Source of the DNA: CAZPQV01 sp964588705 | GTDB lineage: Bacteria; Bacteroidota; Bacteroidia; Flavobacteriales; Weeksellaceae | Reading direction: 5' to 3' | Length of the DNA: 23,335 nucleotides | Assembly: GCA_964588705.1 (NCBI GenBank) | Contig: CAZPQV010000030.1 | Span: 1 to 23,335, forward strand | Shown here: piece after piece, positions 17,625 to 23,335 of the stretch | Numbering within the stretch: position 1 is the stretch's first letter | How the letters are laid out: every line of letters starts with the position of its first letter | Notes under the pieces: model-generated | Databases searched by the model: none | What the model saw: the letters and a program-made list of their open reading frames with translations, nothing else | What the model was told of the DNA's origin: nothing | Program-made: the position numbers and the translations under genes

Positions 17625-17715
17625 ATTGTTATACGTTTTTTGTTAATTGTTTTTCGTGATGATTTTTGAAAATATTCTTTAAACACATATCTAATAATTT
17701 ACTATAAACGATAAA

Positions 17716-19185
17716 CTAAAACCCATGAACTGATTTTAAAATGTAATCTGTAACTACTTTTCCTGAGATTAAAGCCGGTGGAACACCAGGCCCAGGAACG
17801 GTTAATTGACCTGTATAAAAGAAATTCTTTAAATTTTTATTCTTAATACTTGGTCTCAAAATTGAAGTTTGCATTAAGGTATTCGCCAAACCATAAGCAT
17901 TACCTCTACACGAATGATAACGCTCTTTAAAATCATTAACACCAAAAGATTTTTTGAAAAGAATTGCGTCACTCAAATCTTCTCCAGTGCATTTTTTAAT
18001 TCGATCCAATATGATTTGAAAATATTTCTCGTGAATCTCTTCGTTATCTTCTAAATCTACCGCAACCGGAATTAAGAAAAATCCCACTTCTTTGCCTTCT
18101 TCACAAAAACTATCATCTGTTTTGCTTGAAAAATTTGCGTAGAACAATGGTTTTTTAGGCAATTCTTTGGTGTCGTAAATTTCTTTTGCATGAAGTTCAA
18201 AATCGGTATCAAAAAATAAATTATGATGCAGGAGATTCTTCACTTTTATATTGAATGCCACATAGTACAAAAATGAACTTGGCGCAAAGGTTTTCTTTTT
18301 CCAATATTCTTCAGAATAATTTCTGTTGCCATTTAACAATTTTTCGGTATGTGCATAATCTGCTCCAGAAATAAAAACATCTGCCTCGTAGATTCCATTT
18401 TTAGTAATAACTTTTTTCACTTTAGTTTCAGAGCTTACAATCTCAGTAACTTCTTCGTTTACTCTGAATTCTACCCCTAATTCTCTTGCTAGTTTCACCA
18501 TACCCAATGCCACAGCATTAAAACCTCCTTTCGGATACCAAGTACCCAATCCGAAATCGGCATGATTCATAAAATTGTAAAAAGCAGGCGTTTTATTGGG
18601 TTTTGCTCCAAGAAAAAGAACAGGAAACTCCAAAATACTGGTTAGTTTAGGATTTTTAATATTCTTTTTTACCTGTTGAGAAATATTTTTTACAAAAAGA
18701 TTCAAGCGCTTTGCTGTTTCCAAGGAAACTAATTCCAAAAGTGAAAGCCCAGGATTGTAAACCAAATCCTGCATCGCAATGCGATAATTCTCTTTGGCTT
18801 CATCCATAAATTTTTTCAAATGTTTACCACTTCCTTTTTCAACTTTTTCAAAAGTGTTAATGATTTTTTCGGGAGCATCTTCAATATCAATAAAATCATT
18901 TTCACCAAAAACAACTCTGTACGCAGGAGAAAGCTTTTCTAGTTGATAATAATCGGAAACTTTTCTGCCAAAATCTGAGAAAAATCTCTCAAAAATATCC
19001 GGCATCCAATACCAACTTGGTCCCATATCAAACTTGAAACCACCAATTTCTATCATTGATGCTCTACCTCCTAACTGCTCGTTTTTCTCCAATACCGTAA
19101 CTTCATAACCAGCTTTCGCCATATAACAGGCAGAAGCAAGTGAAGAAAATCCTGAACCAATTATAACTACTTTTTTCAAAATCAA
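17716..19185 (-). CDS. crtI: Phytoene desaturase (CrtI type), TTG start
   Basis: FAD-dependent CrtI-type desaturase turning phytoene into lycopene at the membrane. 489 residues. The N-terminal dinucleotide fold reads IIGSGFSSLASA, with Ser15 in place of the third Gly of GxGxxG, and Glu33 (VLEK) is placed to bind the FAD ribose; LGGRAS follows. The C-terminal FAD/carotenoid segment TGQLTVPGPGVPPALISG is intact. No ATG is available: the frame begins TAA-AAA-TTG-ATT-TTG, so the start is TTG 19185 or TTG 19179. It follows ribA by 38 bases in the same direction, and ribA supplies the first enzyme for the flavin it uses. Confidence 0.94.
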   Translation of the reverse strand: MILKKVVIIGSGFSSLASACYMAKAGYEVTVLEKNEQLGGRASMIEIGGFKFDMGPSWYWMPDIFERFFSDFGRKVSDYYQLEKLSPAYRVVFGENDFIDIEDAPEKIINTFEKVEKGSGKHLKKFMDEAKENYRIAMQDLVYNPGLSLLELVSLETAKRLNLFVKNISQQVKKNIKNPKLTSILEFPVLFLGAKPNKTPAFYNFMNHADFGLGTWYPKGGFNAVALGMVKLARELGVEFRVNEEVTEIVSSETKVKKVITKNGIYEADVFISGADYAHTEKLLNGNRNYSEEYWKKKTFAPSSFLYYVAFNIKVKNLLHHNLFFDTDFELHAKEIYDTKELPKKPLFYANFSSKTDDSFCEEGKEVGFFLIPVAVDLEDNEEIHEKYFQIILDRIKKCTGEDLSDAILFKKSFGVNDFKERYHSCRGNAYGLANTLMQTSILRPSIKNKNLKNFFYTGQLTVPGPGVPPALISGKVVTDYILKSVHGF

Positions 19186-19223
19186 TTTTTATTTAATGGT
19201 TTAATTGAAAGATTATTTACATA

Positions 19224-19817
19224 TTATAATACATTCTCATAATGATGCCCGAAATACTCTTTTTTAGTTTTCAGATAAGAATGATTAATTTCATTAGGCG
19301 CTATAATCAAAGGAATTCTTCTTTTCAGTTTAATATCGCTTTGTTCTACATATTTTGCTTTCTCTGGATTATTCGTTAAAAGATTAATCTCCTTTACTTC
19401 CAAAATTTTCAGCATATCTATAGCAACATTAAAATCTCTAGCATCTGCAGGTAATCCTAATTGCAGATTAGCTTCAACCGTGTCAAGACCTAATTCCTGT
19501 AGTTCATAAGCTCTGATTTTATTAATAATGCCAATATTCCTACCTTCCTGACGAAGATATATGATGATTCCACCGTTTTCCTGCATATATTTCATACCAG
19601 AATCTAACTGCTTACCGCATTCACATTTTTTTGAATGAAAAATTTCTCCAGTAATACATTCCGAATGAAAACGAACATTAACAGGTTTTGTAAAATCTGT
19701 ATTTTCTGCAATCATCGCAATATGAGGCATCCAATTTTCGTCATTATCCGAAAAAGCAACCATTTTGAAGTTCCCAAAATCAGTTGGTAGATTGGCTTTT
19801 GCTTGTGCTTTTATCAT
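19224..19817 (-). CDS. ribA: GTP cyclohydrolase II
   Basis: Opens GTP to the diaminopyrimidine that starts riboflavin/FMN/FAD synthesis. 197 residues from ATG 19817. The frame extends to a TTG at 19862, but that would place the -7 promoter box inside the gene. Zn ligands are Cys54, Cys65 and Cys67 (SECITGEIFHSKKCECG). YLRQEGRNIGIINKIRAY (87-104) is the GTP-binding/catalytic signature, and ADARD (124-128) carries the catalytic Asp/Arg. It is a stand-alone GCH2 without a DHBP synthase domain, so it may be a second copy beside a housekeeping rib gene. It leads the crt operon, tying flavin supply to FAD-dependent CrtI and perhaps to light-sensing flavoproteins. Confidence 0.93.
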   Translation of the reverse strand: MIKAQAKANLPTDFGNFKMVAFSDNDENWMPHIAMIAENTDFTKPVNVRFHSECITGEIFHSKKCECGKQLDSGMKYMQENGGIIIYLRQEGRNIGIINKIRAYELQELGLDTVEANLQLGLPADARDFNVAIDMLKILEVKEINLLTNNPEKAKYVEQSDIKLKRRIPLIIAPNEINHSYLKTKKEYFGHHYENVL

Positions 19818-19848
19818 GTCATTAATTTTATAAATGATTTTTATCGTA

Positions 19849-19856
19849 CAAATATA
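19849..19856 (-). promoter_or_regulatory. -7 box of the ribA-crt operon promoter
   Basis: On the - strand this reads TATATTTG, a match to the Bacteroidota TAnnTTTG -7 element, 32 bases upstream of the ribA ATG. The -33 position falls within or beside the palindrome at 19875-19892; no perfect TTG is there. No other good match was seen upstream of ribA. Confidence 0.5.
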
Positions 19857-19874
19857 TACCAATTATTAAATAAT

Positions 19875-19892
19875 TAGTAAAATATTTTACTA
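19875..19892. promoter_or_regulatory. Perfect 18-bp palindrome, candidate TetR operator
   Basis: TAGTAAAATATTTTACTA is identical on both strands with no spacer. It lies between the divergent ribA and tetR starts. It overlaps by two bases the + strand -7 box (19891-19898) and covers the expected -33 region of the - strand promoter, so one bound dimer could block both directions. A second, weaker palindrome, AATTATTAAATAATT, abuts it at 19861-19875. Operator function is inferred from symmetry and position. Confidence 0.6.
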
Positions 19893-19898
19893 TTTTTG
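19891..19898 (+). promoter_or_regulatory. -7 box of the tetR operon promoter
   Basis: TATTTTTG matches the Bacteroidota TAnnTTTG element, 52 bases before the tetR ATG. No clear -33 TTG is seen; the upstream stretch is occupied by the palindromes. Expected transcript start is near 19905. Confidence 0.5.
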
Positions 19899-19950
19899 TC
19901 ATAGATAAATTTTATTAACAACATAAAGTATAAATATAAAACATAATCAA

Positions 19951-20607
19951 ATGAAAAACAAGGAGTTAAATTCAGATTATTTACTATCTCTTTATGGAGA
20001 TTATTTATTAGAAAATAGAGAAAGACCTAAAAGCATCTACAGTTTTGCGAAGGAAAACAAATTTGAAGAAAAAGAATTCTATCAATTTTTTTCAAGTTTT
20101 GATCATTTAGAAAAAGAAATCTTGAAACATTTTTTTCAAAAATCACTAGACCTGACTATAGAAATAGAAGGCTATGAAGAAATGAGTGCTAAAGAAAGAT
20201 TATTGAATCTTTATTTTATCTTTTTTGAAAATCTAACGATGAACAGGTCTTTGGTTACAATGATTTTAGAAAAAAGAGATTTAACAATGTTACAAAAAAT
20301 GCAAAAACTAAAATCTGAGCATCAGACATTTATTAAAACATTAGACTTTAATGATTTAGAAATTTTAGAAAAGGCAAAAGAATCATTTAAAAATTTCAAC
20401 TCTAAATCTAGAGAAGAAATCCTTTGGTTGCACTTTTTATCTATTATAGAATTTTGGCAAAAAGACGAATCACCAAACTTTGAAAAAACGGATTTGTACA
20501 TAGAAAAAACGATAGACACTGGTTTTCAGTTTATAGACCATGAGCCTTTGAAGAAGTTTGTAGACTTAGGAAAATTTTTGTGGAAAGAGAAGTTTCAAAA
20601 AATTTAA
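19951..20607 (+). CDS. TetR-family transcriptional regulator
   Basis: 218-residue, almost all-helical protein with a divergent TetR_N-type N-terminus. Residues ~10-60 (LLSLYGDYLLENRERPKSIYSFAKE, split by the turn after RERP, then FEEKEFYQFFSSFDHLEKEIL) match the helix-turn-helix followed by the YxxFxSxxxLxxEI signature. The rest, residues ~65-218, would be the ligand/dimer domain; its ligand cannot be read from sequence. It is transcribed away from ribA-crt across an 18-bp palindrome and starts a second operon, so it probably represses itself and the carotenoid operon. The ABC1/UbiB gene begins 3 bases after its stop. Confidence 0.8.
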   Translation: MKNKELNSDYLLSLYGDYLLENRERPKSIYSFAKENKFEEKEFYQFFSSFDHLEKEILKHFFQKSLDLTIEIEGYEEMSAKERLLNLYFIFFENLTMNRSLVTMILEKRDLTMLQKMQKLKSEHQTFIKTLDFNDLEILEKAKESFKNFNSKSREEILWLHFLSIIEFWQKDESPNFEKTDLYIEKTIDTGFQFIDHEPLKKFVDLGKFLWKEKFQKI

Positions 20608-20610
20608 AGA

Positions 20611-21924
20611 ATGAAAACATTAGATAGAATTCCTACAGGAAAGATAGACCGTGCAAGTAATTTAATTAAGGCTGGAGCAAAAGTTGGAGTAAACTATATT
20701 AAGTATTATGGTAACAAACTCACCAAAGATGAAGAGGAAGCTAAATCTATTTTAAATCGTGATAATGCCGAAGATATTTATGACAGCTTAAAGGAACTAA
20801 AAGGATCTGCACTAAAAGTTGCTCAAATGTTGAGTATGGAAAAAAACATTATGCCTCAGGCTTATGTAGAAAAGTTTTCTTTAGCTCAATTTTCGGTTCC
20901 GCCACTTTCAGGAGCTTTGGTAAAAAAAACTTTCAGAAAATATTTTGGGAACAATCCTGAAGCCATTTTTGACACTTTTTCTCCTGAGTCTGTAAATGCT
21001 GCGAGTATCGGACAAGTTCATAAAGCCACAAAAAACGGAAAAGTATTAGCGGTAAAGATTCAATATCCTGGCGTTAAAGAAAGTATTTCATCTGACTTGG
21101 CTATGGTGAAACCAATTGCTATGCGAATGTTTAATATTAAAAAAGAAGGTTCGGAAGCGTATTTTCAAGAAGTAGAACACAAATTATCTGAAGAAACCGA
21201 TTATACATTGGAACTTGAAAGAAGTCAAAACATTGTAAATCGCTGTAAACACTTAGATAATTTGAAATTTCCCAATTATTATCCTGAATATTCTTGTGAG
21301 AAAATAATTACAATGGATTGGTTAGATGGTCAGCATTTTTCAGAATTCACCAAAGAACGTCATTCACAAGAAATGCTAAATAAAATAGGACAATCTTTGT
21401 GTGATTTTTATATGTATCAGATGCACGAATTAAAACAAGTACATGCTGATCCTCACCCTGGAAACTTTCTTATTTCTGATAAAGGAGAACTAATGGTGAT
21501 TGATTTTGGTTGCATTAAAGAAATTCCTCATGAATTTTACGAACCTTATTTTGAATTGGCAAAGAGTGAAAATTTACACAACAAAGCGTTTTTTGAGAAT
21601 AAATTATACGAATTAGAAATTCTGCGAACACAAGATTCTGCAGAAGAAAAAGTATTTTTCACCAAACTATTTCACGAAATGTTGGAATTATTTACAAGAC
21701 CTTTTAATCAAGAATATTTTGATTTTTCAGATGAATCATTTTTTCAAGAAATAGCTGATTTAGGTCAAAAATACGCCAAAATATCAGATGTAAAAAACAT
21801 GAATGCCAACCGAGGTTCTAGACATTTTATCTATTTAAACAGAACTTTCTTTGGACTGTATAATATGATGCACGATTTAGGAGCCAAAAATATTGCTATC
21901 AATAATTATAAAAAATATCAATAA
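20611..21924 (+). CDS. ABC1/AarF/UbiB-family atypical kinase-like protein
   Basis: 437-residue member of the family that supports quinone and other prenyl-lipid processes, with ATPase rather than protein-kinase activity where tested. The Ala-rich loop NAASIGQVH (129-137), VAIK-type Lys149 (LAVKIQYPG), catalytic HADPHPGN (278-285) and metal-binding DFG (298-300) are all present. The usually conserved KxGQ motif reads KVAQ at 69-72. No C-terminal membrane helix is obvious, unlike proteobacterial UbiB. It lies 3 bases after tetR and its TAA overlaps the flavin reductase ATG by one base. Position beside carotenoid genes suggests work on isoprenoid lipids or electron carriers; the substrate is unknown. 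Confidence 0.85.
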   Translation: MKTLDRIPTGKIDRASNLIKAGAKVGVNYIKYYGNKLTKDEEEAKSILNRDNAEDIYDSLKELKGSALKVAQMLSMEKNIMPQAYVEKFSLAQFSVPPLSGALVKKTFRKYFGNNPEAIFDTFSPESVNAASIGQVHKATKNGKVLAVKIQYPGVKESISSDLAMVKPIAMRMFNIKKEGSEAYFQEVEHKLSEETDYTLELERSQNIVNRCKHLDNLKFPNYYPEYSCEKIITMDWLDGQHFSEFTKERHSQEMLNKIGQSLCDFYMYQMHELKQVHADPHPGNFLISDKGELMVIDFGCIKEIPHEFYEPYFELAKSENLHNKAFFENKLYELEILRTQDSAEEKVFFTKLFHEMLELFTRPFNQEYFDFSDESFFQEIADLGQKYAKISDVKNMNANRGSRHFIYLNRTFFGLYNMMHDLGAKNIAINNYKKYQ

Positions 21925-22538
21925 TGCATTTTGGTACAAAAGATATTCAAGAATTACAAGAAAGAAAACGAGCTAATCTGATTAATTGTATCTCGGGTTA
22001 CAAATCAGCTAATCTAATTGCAACACGCTCTAATGATGGTTTTGAAAATGTTGCCGTTTTTAATTCCGTGGTACATTTCGGTTCTAATCCACCTATTTTA
22101 GGCTTTATTTTAAGACCAACAACAGTCGCACGAAACACTTACGACAACATCAAAGAAAATGGTTTTTACACCATTAATCATATTCATCAGGGAATTTTTG
22201 AAGAGGCTCATCATACTTCTGCGAAATATCCTAAAGAAATATCAGAATTCACTAAAACGAATTTAAAACCTGAATATAAATGCGATCTTTTTGCACCTTT
22301 TGTTGAAGGTTGTAAAGTTCAAATGGCCTTAGAGTTTTTAGAAGAATATCATATTAAAGCTAATGGAACGATTATGATTTTAGGAGAGATTAAACATCTT
22401 TTTGTGGAAGATACTATGATTTTTGATGACGGTTTTGTGGATTTATCCAAAGAAAAAACGGCTTGCATTAACGGACTGGAAGCTTATGCATTCCCTAATT
22501 CTATTGTGCGTTTGGGATATCAACGACCAAAAGAATGA
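21924..22538 (+). CDS. Flavin reductase-like (FMN-binding split-barrel) protein
   Basis: 204-residue protein of the flavin reductase-like/FMN-binding split-barrel group. RSNDGFENVAVFNSVVHFGSNPP, here given in parts as SNDGFENVAVF (~34-44) and FGSNPPILGFILRP (~52-65), followed by ARNTYDNIKENGFYTINH, is the FMN phosphate- and isoalloxazine-binding region. It could reduce flavin with NAD(P)H or simply bind FMN. Its ATG overlaps the ABC1 stop (TAATG) and its TGA overlaps the DUF2256 start (ATGA). With ribA heading the opposite operon, both arms of the cluster involve flavin. The donor and partner are not evident. Confidence 0.85.
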   Translation: MHFGTKDIQELQERKRANLINCISGYKSANLIATRSNDGFENVAVFNSVVHFGSNPPILGFILRPTTVARNTYDNIKENGFYTINHIHQGIFEEAHHTSAKYPKEISEFTKTNLKPEYKCDLFAPFVEGCKVQMALEFLEEYHIKANGTIMILGEIKHLFVEDTMIFDDGFVDLSKEKTACINGLEAYAFPNSIVRLGYQRPKE

Positions 22539-22696
22539 AAGGAGTAAAAAAACAACATTTACCTTCAAAAATTTGTCTCACTTGTGGCTTGTCCTTCACT
22601 TGGAGAAAGAAATGGGAGAAAAATTGGGAAGAAGTAAAATTTTGTAGTGAAAAATGTAGAAAAAGTAAAAACTCAAAATCACTCGGATATTTGTAA
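22535..22696 (+). CDS. DUF2256 mini-protein (zinc-ribbon type)
   Basis: 53-residue protein with two Cys pairs: CLTC at residues 14-17 and C37/C41 in FCSEKC, enclosing FTWRKKWEKNWEEVK. This CxxC-x19-CxxxC arrangement with the WRKKW...W...V core is the DUF2256 pattern and would bind one zinc. Its ATG shares four bases with the flavin reductase stop, which supports its being a real translated gene despite its size. DUF2256 genes are often found near photolyase/cryptochrome genes; its function is not known. A TIGR03643 gene follows after 12 bases. Confidence 0.85.
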   Translation: MKGVKKQHLPSKICLTCGLSFTWRKKWEKNWEEVKFCSEKCRKSKNSKSLGYL

Positions 22697-22708
22697 ATAT
22701 AAATTATT

Positions 22709-22981
22709 ATGATGACAGAAAGAGATTTAGACCGAATTATAGAAATGGCTTGGGAAGACAGAACTCCTTTTGAAGCCATAAAATTACAATTCAAAATATC
22801 CGAAGCACAAGTCATTGAATTGATGAGAAAGGAACTAAAAAGAAGTTCATTCAACCTTTGGAGAAAAAGAGTAAACTCAGGAGTTAGTCAGAAACATCTG
22901 AAAAAGAGAAATCCCGAAATCAATAGATTTAAATGCGACAGACAAAGAACAATTAGTTTAAATAAAATATCAAAAAGATGA
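22709..22981 (+). CDS. TIGR03643 family small protein
   Basis: 90-residue basic protein matching the TIGR03643 pattern: DRIIEMAWEDRTPFEAIKLQF (in parts DRIIEMAWEDRTPFE, then AIKLQF), ISEAQVIELMR and SSFNLWRKRV. The N-terminal half looks like a small helix-turn-helix (TPFEAI...ISEAQVIELMRKEL), so nucleic-acid binding is plausible. The tail is Lys/Arg-rich. ATG 22709 and ATG 22712 are both possible starts. Its TGA overlaps the SDR start by ATGA. Function is unknown; co-occurrence with DUF2256 and photolyase-type genes is from general knowledge of such loci. Confidence 0.82.
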   Translation: MMTERDLDRIIEMAWEDRTPFEAIKLQFKISEAQVIELMRKELKRSSFNLWRKRVNSGVSQKHLKKRNPEINRFKCDRQRTISLNKISKR

Positions 22982-23335
22982 AAAATATAGTCATTATAGG
23001 TTGCGGAAGTGGTATTGGATTGGCAACAGCAAAAGAACTACAAAGCAGTAATCAAATCATTGGAATTTCTAAAACTAAAAATTCAGCAATTGAAAATTTG
23101 AATATACAATTTCATGAAAAAAACATCATTACAGATAATATAGATGACATCCCGTTTCCTGATGTTATTGATGGAATTGTTTATGCACCAGGAAGCATCA
23201 ACTTAAAACCATTTAACCGATTAAGTATAGATGATTTCAAAAATGATTTTGAAATCAATGTTTTAGGAGCGGTTACCATTATTCAAAAGTTATTGCCTAA
23301 TTTAAAGAAATCTGACAATGCAAGTATTGTTCTTT
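22978..23335 (+). CDS. Short-chain dehydrogenase/reductase (3' truncated by window edge)
   Basis: The first 119 residues of an SDR. NIVIIGCGSGIGLATAKEL carries the TGxxxGIG-type cofactor turn (here GCGSGIG, residues 8-14). IVYAPG stands in for the NAG strand, and DFEINVLGA carries the conserved Asn of the catalytic tetrad. The catalytic Ser and YxxxK lie beyond the window. The acidic residue that would mark NAD preference after beta-2 is absent (IIGISKTK), leaning towards NADP. It overlaps the TIGR03643 gene by ATGA and is part of the same operon. The substrate is unknown. Confidence 0.88.
   Translation, partial: MKNIVIIGCGSGIGLATAKELQSSNQIIGISKTKNSAIENLNIQFHEKNIITDNIDDIPFPDVIDGIVYAPGSINLKPFNRLSIDDFKNDFEINVLGAVTIIQKLLPNLKKSDNASIVL

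Noticed and set aside
19818..19862. N-terminal extension of RibA to TTG 19862
   Set aside because: The extra residues match no part of the family and would contain the -7 promoter box; ATG 19817 gives a normal start.
1..23335. CRISPR array, tRNA or rRNA genes
   Set aside because: No regularly spaced identical direct repeats, no tRNA cloverleaf with a TTCGA-type T arm in a proper context, and no rRNA sequence were found; the regular repeats present are protein-coding.

Overview
The window comes from an AT-rich member of the Bacteroidota, most likely a flavobacterium (Flavobacteriaceae or Weeksellaceae). The evidence is a hybrid two-component system with a periplasmic double beta-propeller, a type IX secretion (T9SS) C-terminal sorting domain, A-rich translation leaders without a strong Shine-Dalgarno sequence, TAnnTTTG-type -7 promoter boxes, and a flavobacterial carotenoid/zeaxanthin operon. 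I cannot name the species from sequence alone.

Region 1 (1-4365, + strand) is the end of a branched-chain amino-acid operon: ilvB (5' end cut by the window), ilvN, ilvC and ilvA. The genes are tightly packed and end at a hairpin/T-run terminator. ilvN ends in a run of 13 A that probably carries a one-base indel or slippage site. This segment looks richer in G+C than what follows.

Region 2 (4548-14137, + strand) is an envelope/surface-protein block. It opens with a hybrid histidine kinase/AraC regulator carrying a single in-frame TAG. Six co-directional genes with 3-20 bp gaps follow: an OmpA-domain protein, a tandem-repeat secreted protein, a small lipoprotein, an ELWxxDGT-repeat T9SS cargo protein (interrupted by ten Ns, an assembly gap), a beta-propeller-like lipoprotein with a single in-frame TAA, and a DUF4870-like membrane protein. 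I know of no characterised system with this composition. The two nonsense codons and the gap suggest local decay or local sequence error.

Region 3 (14138-14635) has no intact gene. It holds a fragment of an IS21-family IstA transposase with an internal stop, abutting a short GC-rich stretch with inverted repeats.

Region 4 (14636-23335) is a divergent carotenoid/flavin cluster. On the - strand, ribA-crtI-crtB-(unknown secreted protein)-crtZ-lycopene cyclase-SRPBCC is read as one operon. It encodes phytoene synthesis, desaturation, cyclisation to beta-carotene and 3-hydroxylation to zeaxanthin, led by a GTP cyclohydrolase II for flavin synthesis. On the + strand, a TetR-type regulator, an ABC1/UbiB-type kinase-like protein, a flavin reductase-like protein, a DUF2256 mini-protein, a TIGR03643 protein and an SDR (cut by the window end) are read as a second operon, with most genes overlapping by 1-4 bases. 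An 18-bp perfect palindrome (19875-19892) sits between the two operons and overlaps the tetR -7 box. It is the best candidate operator for coordinated control of both arms.
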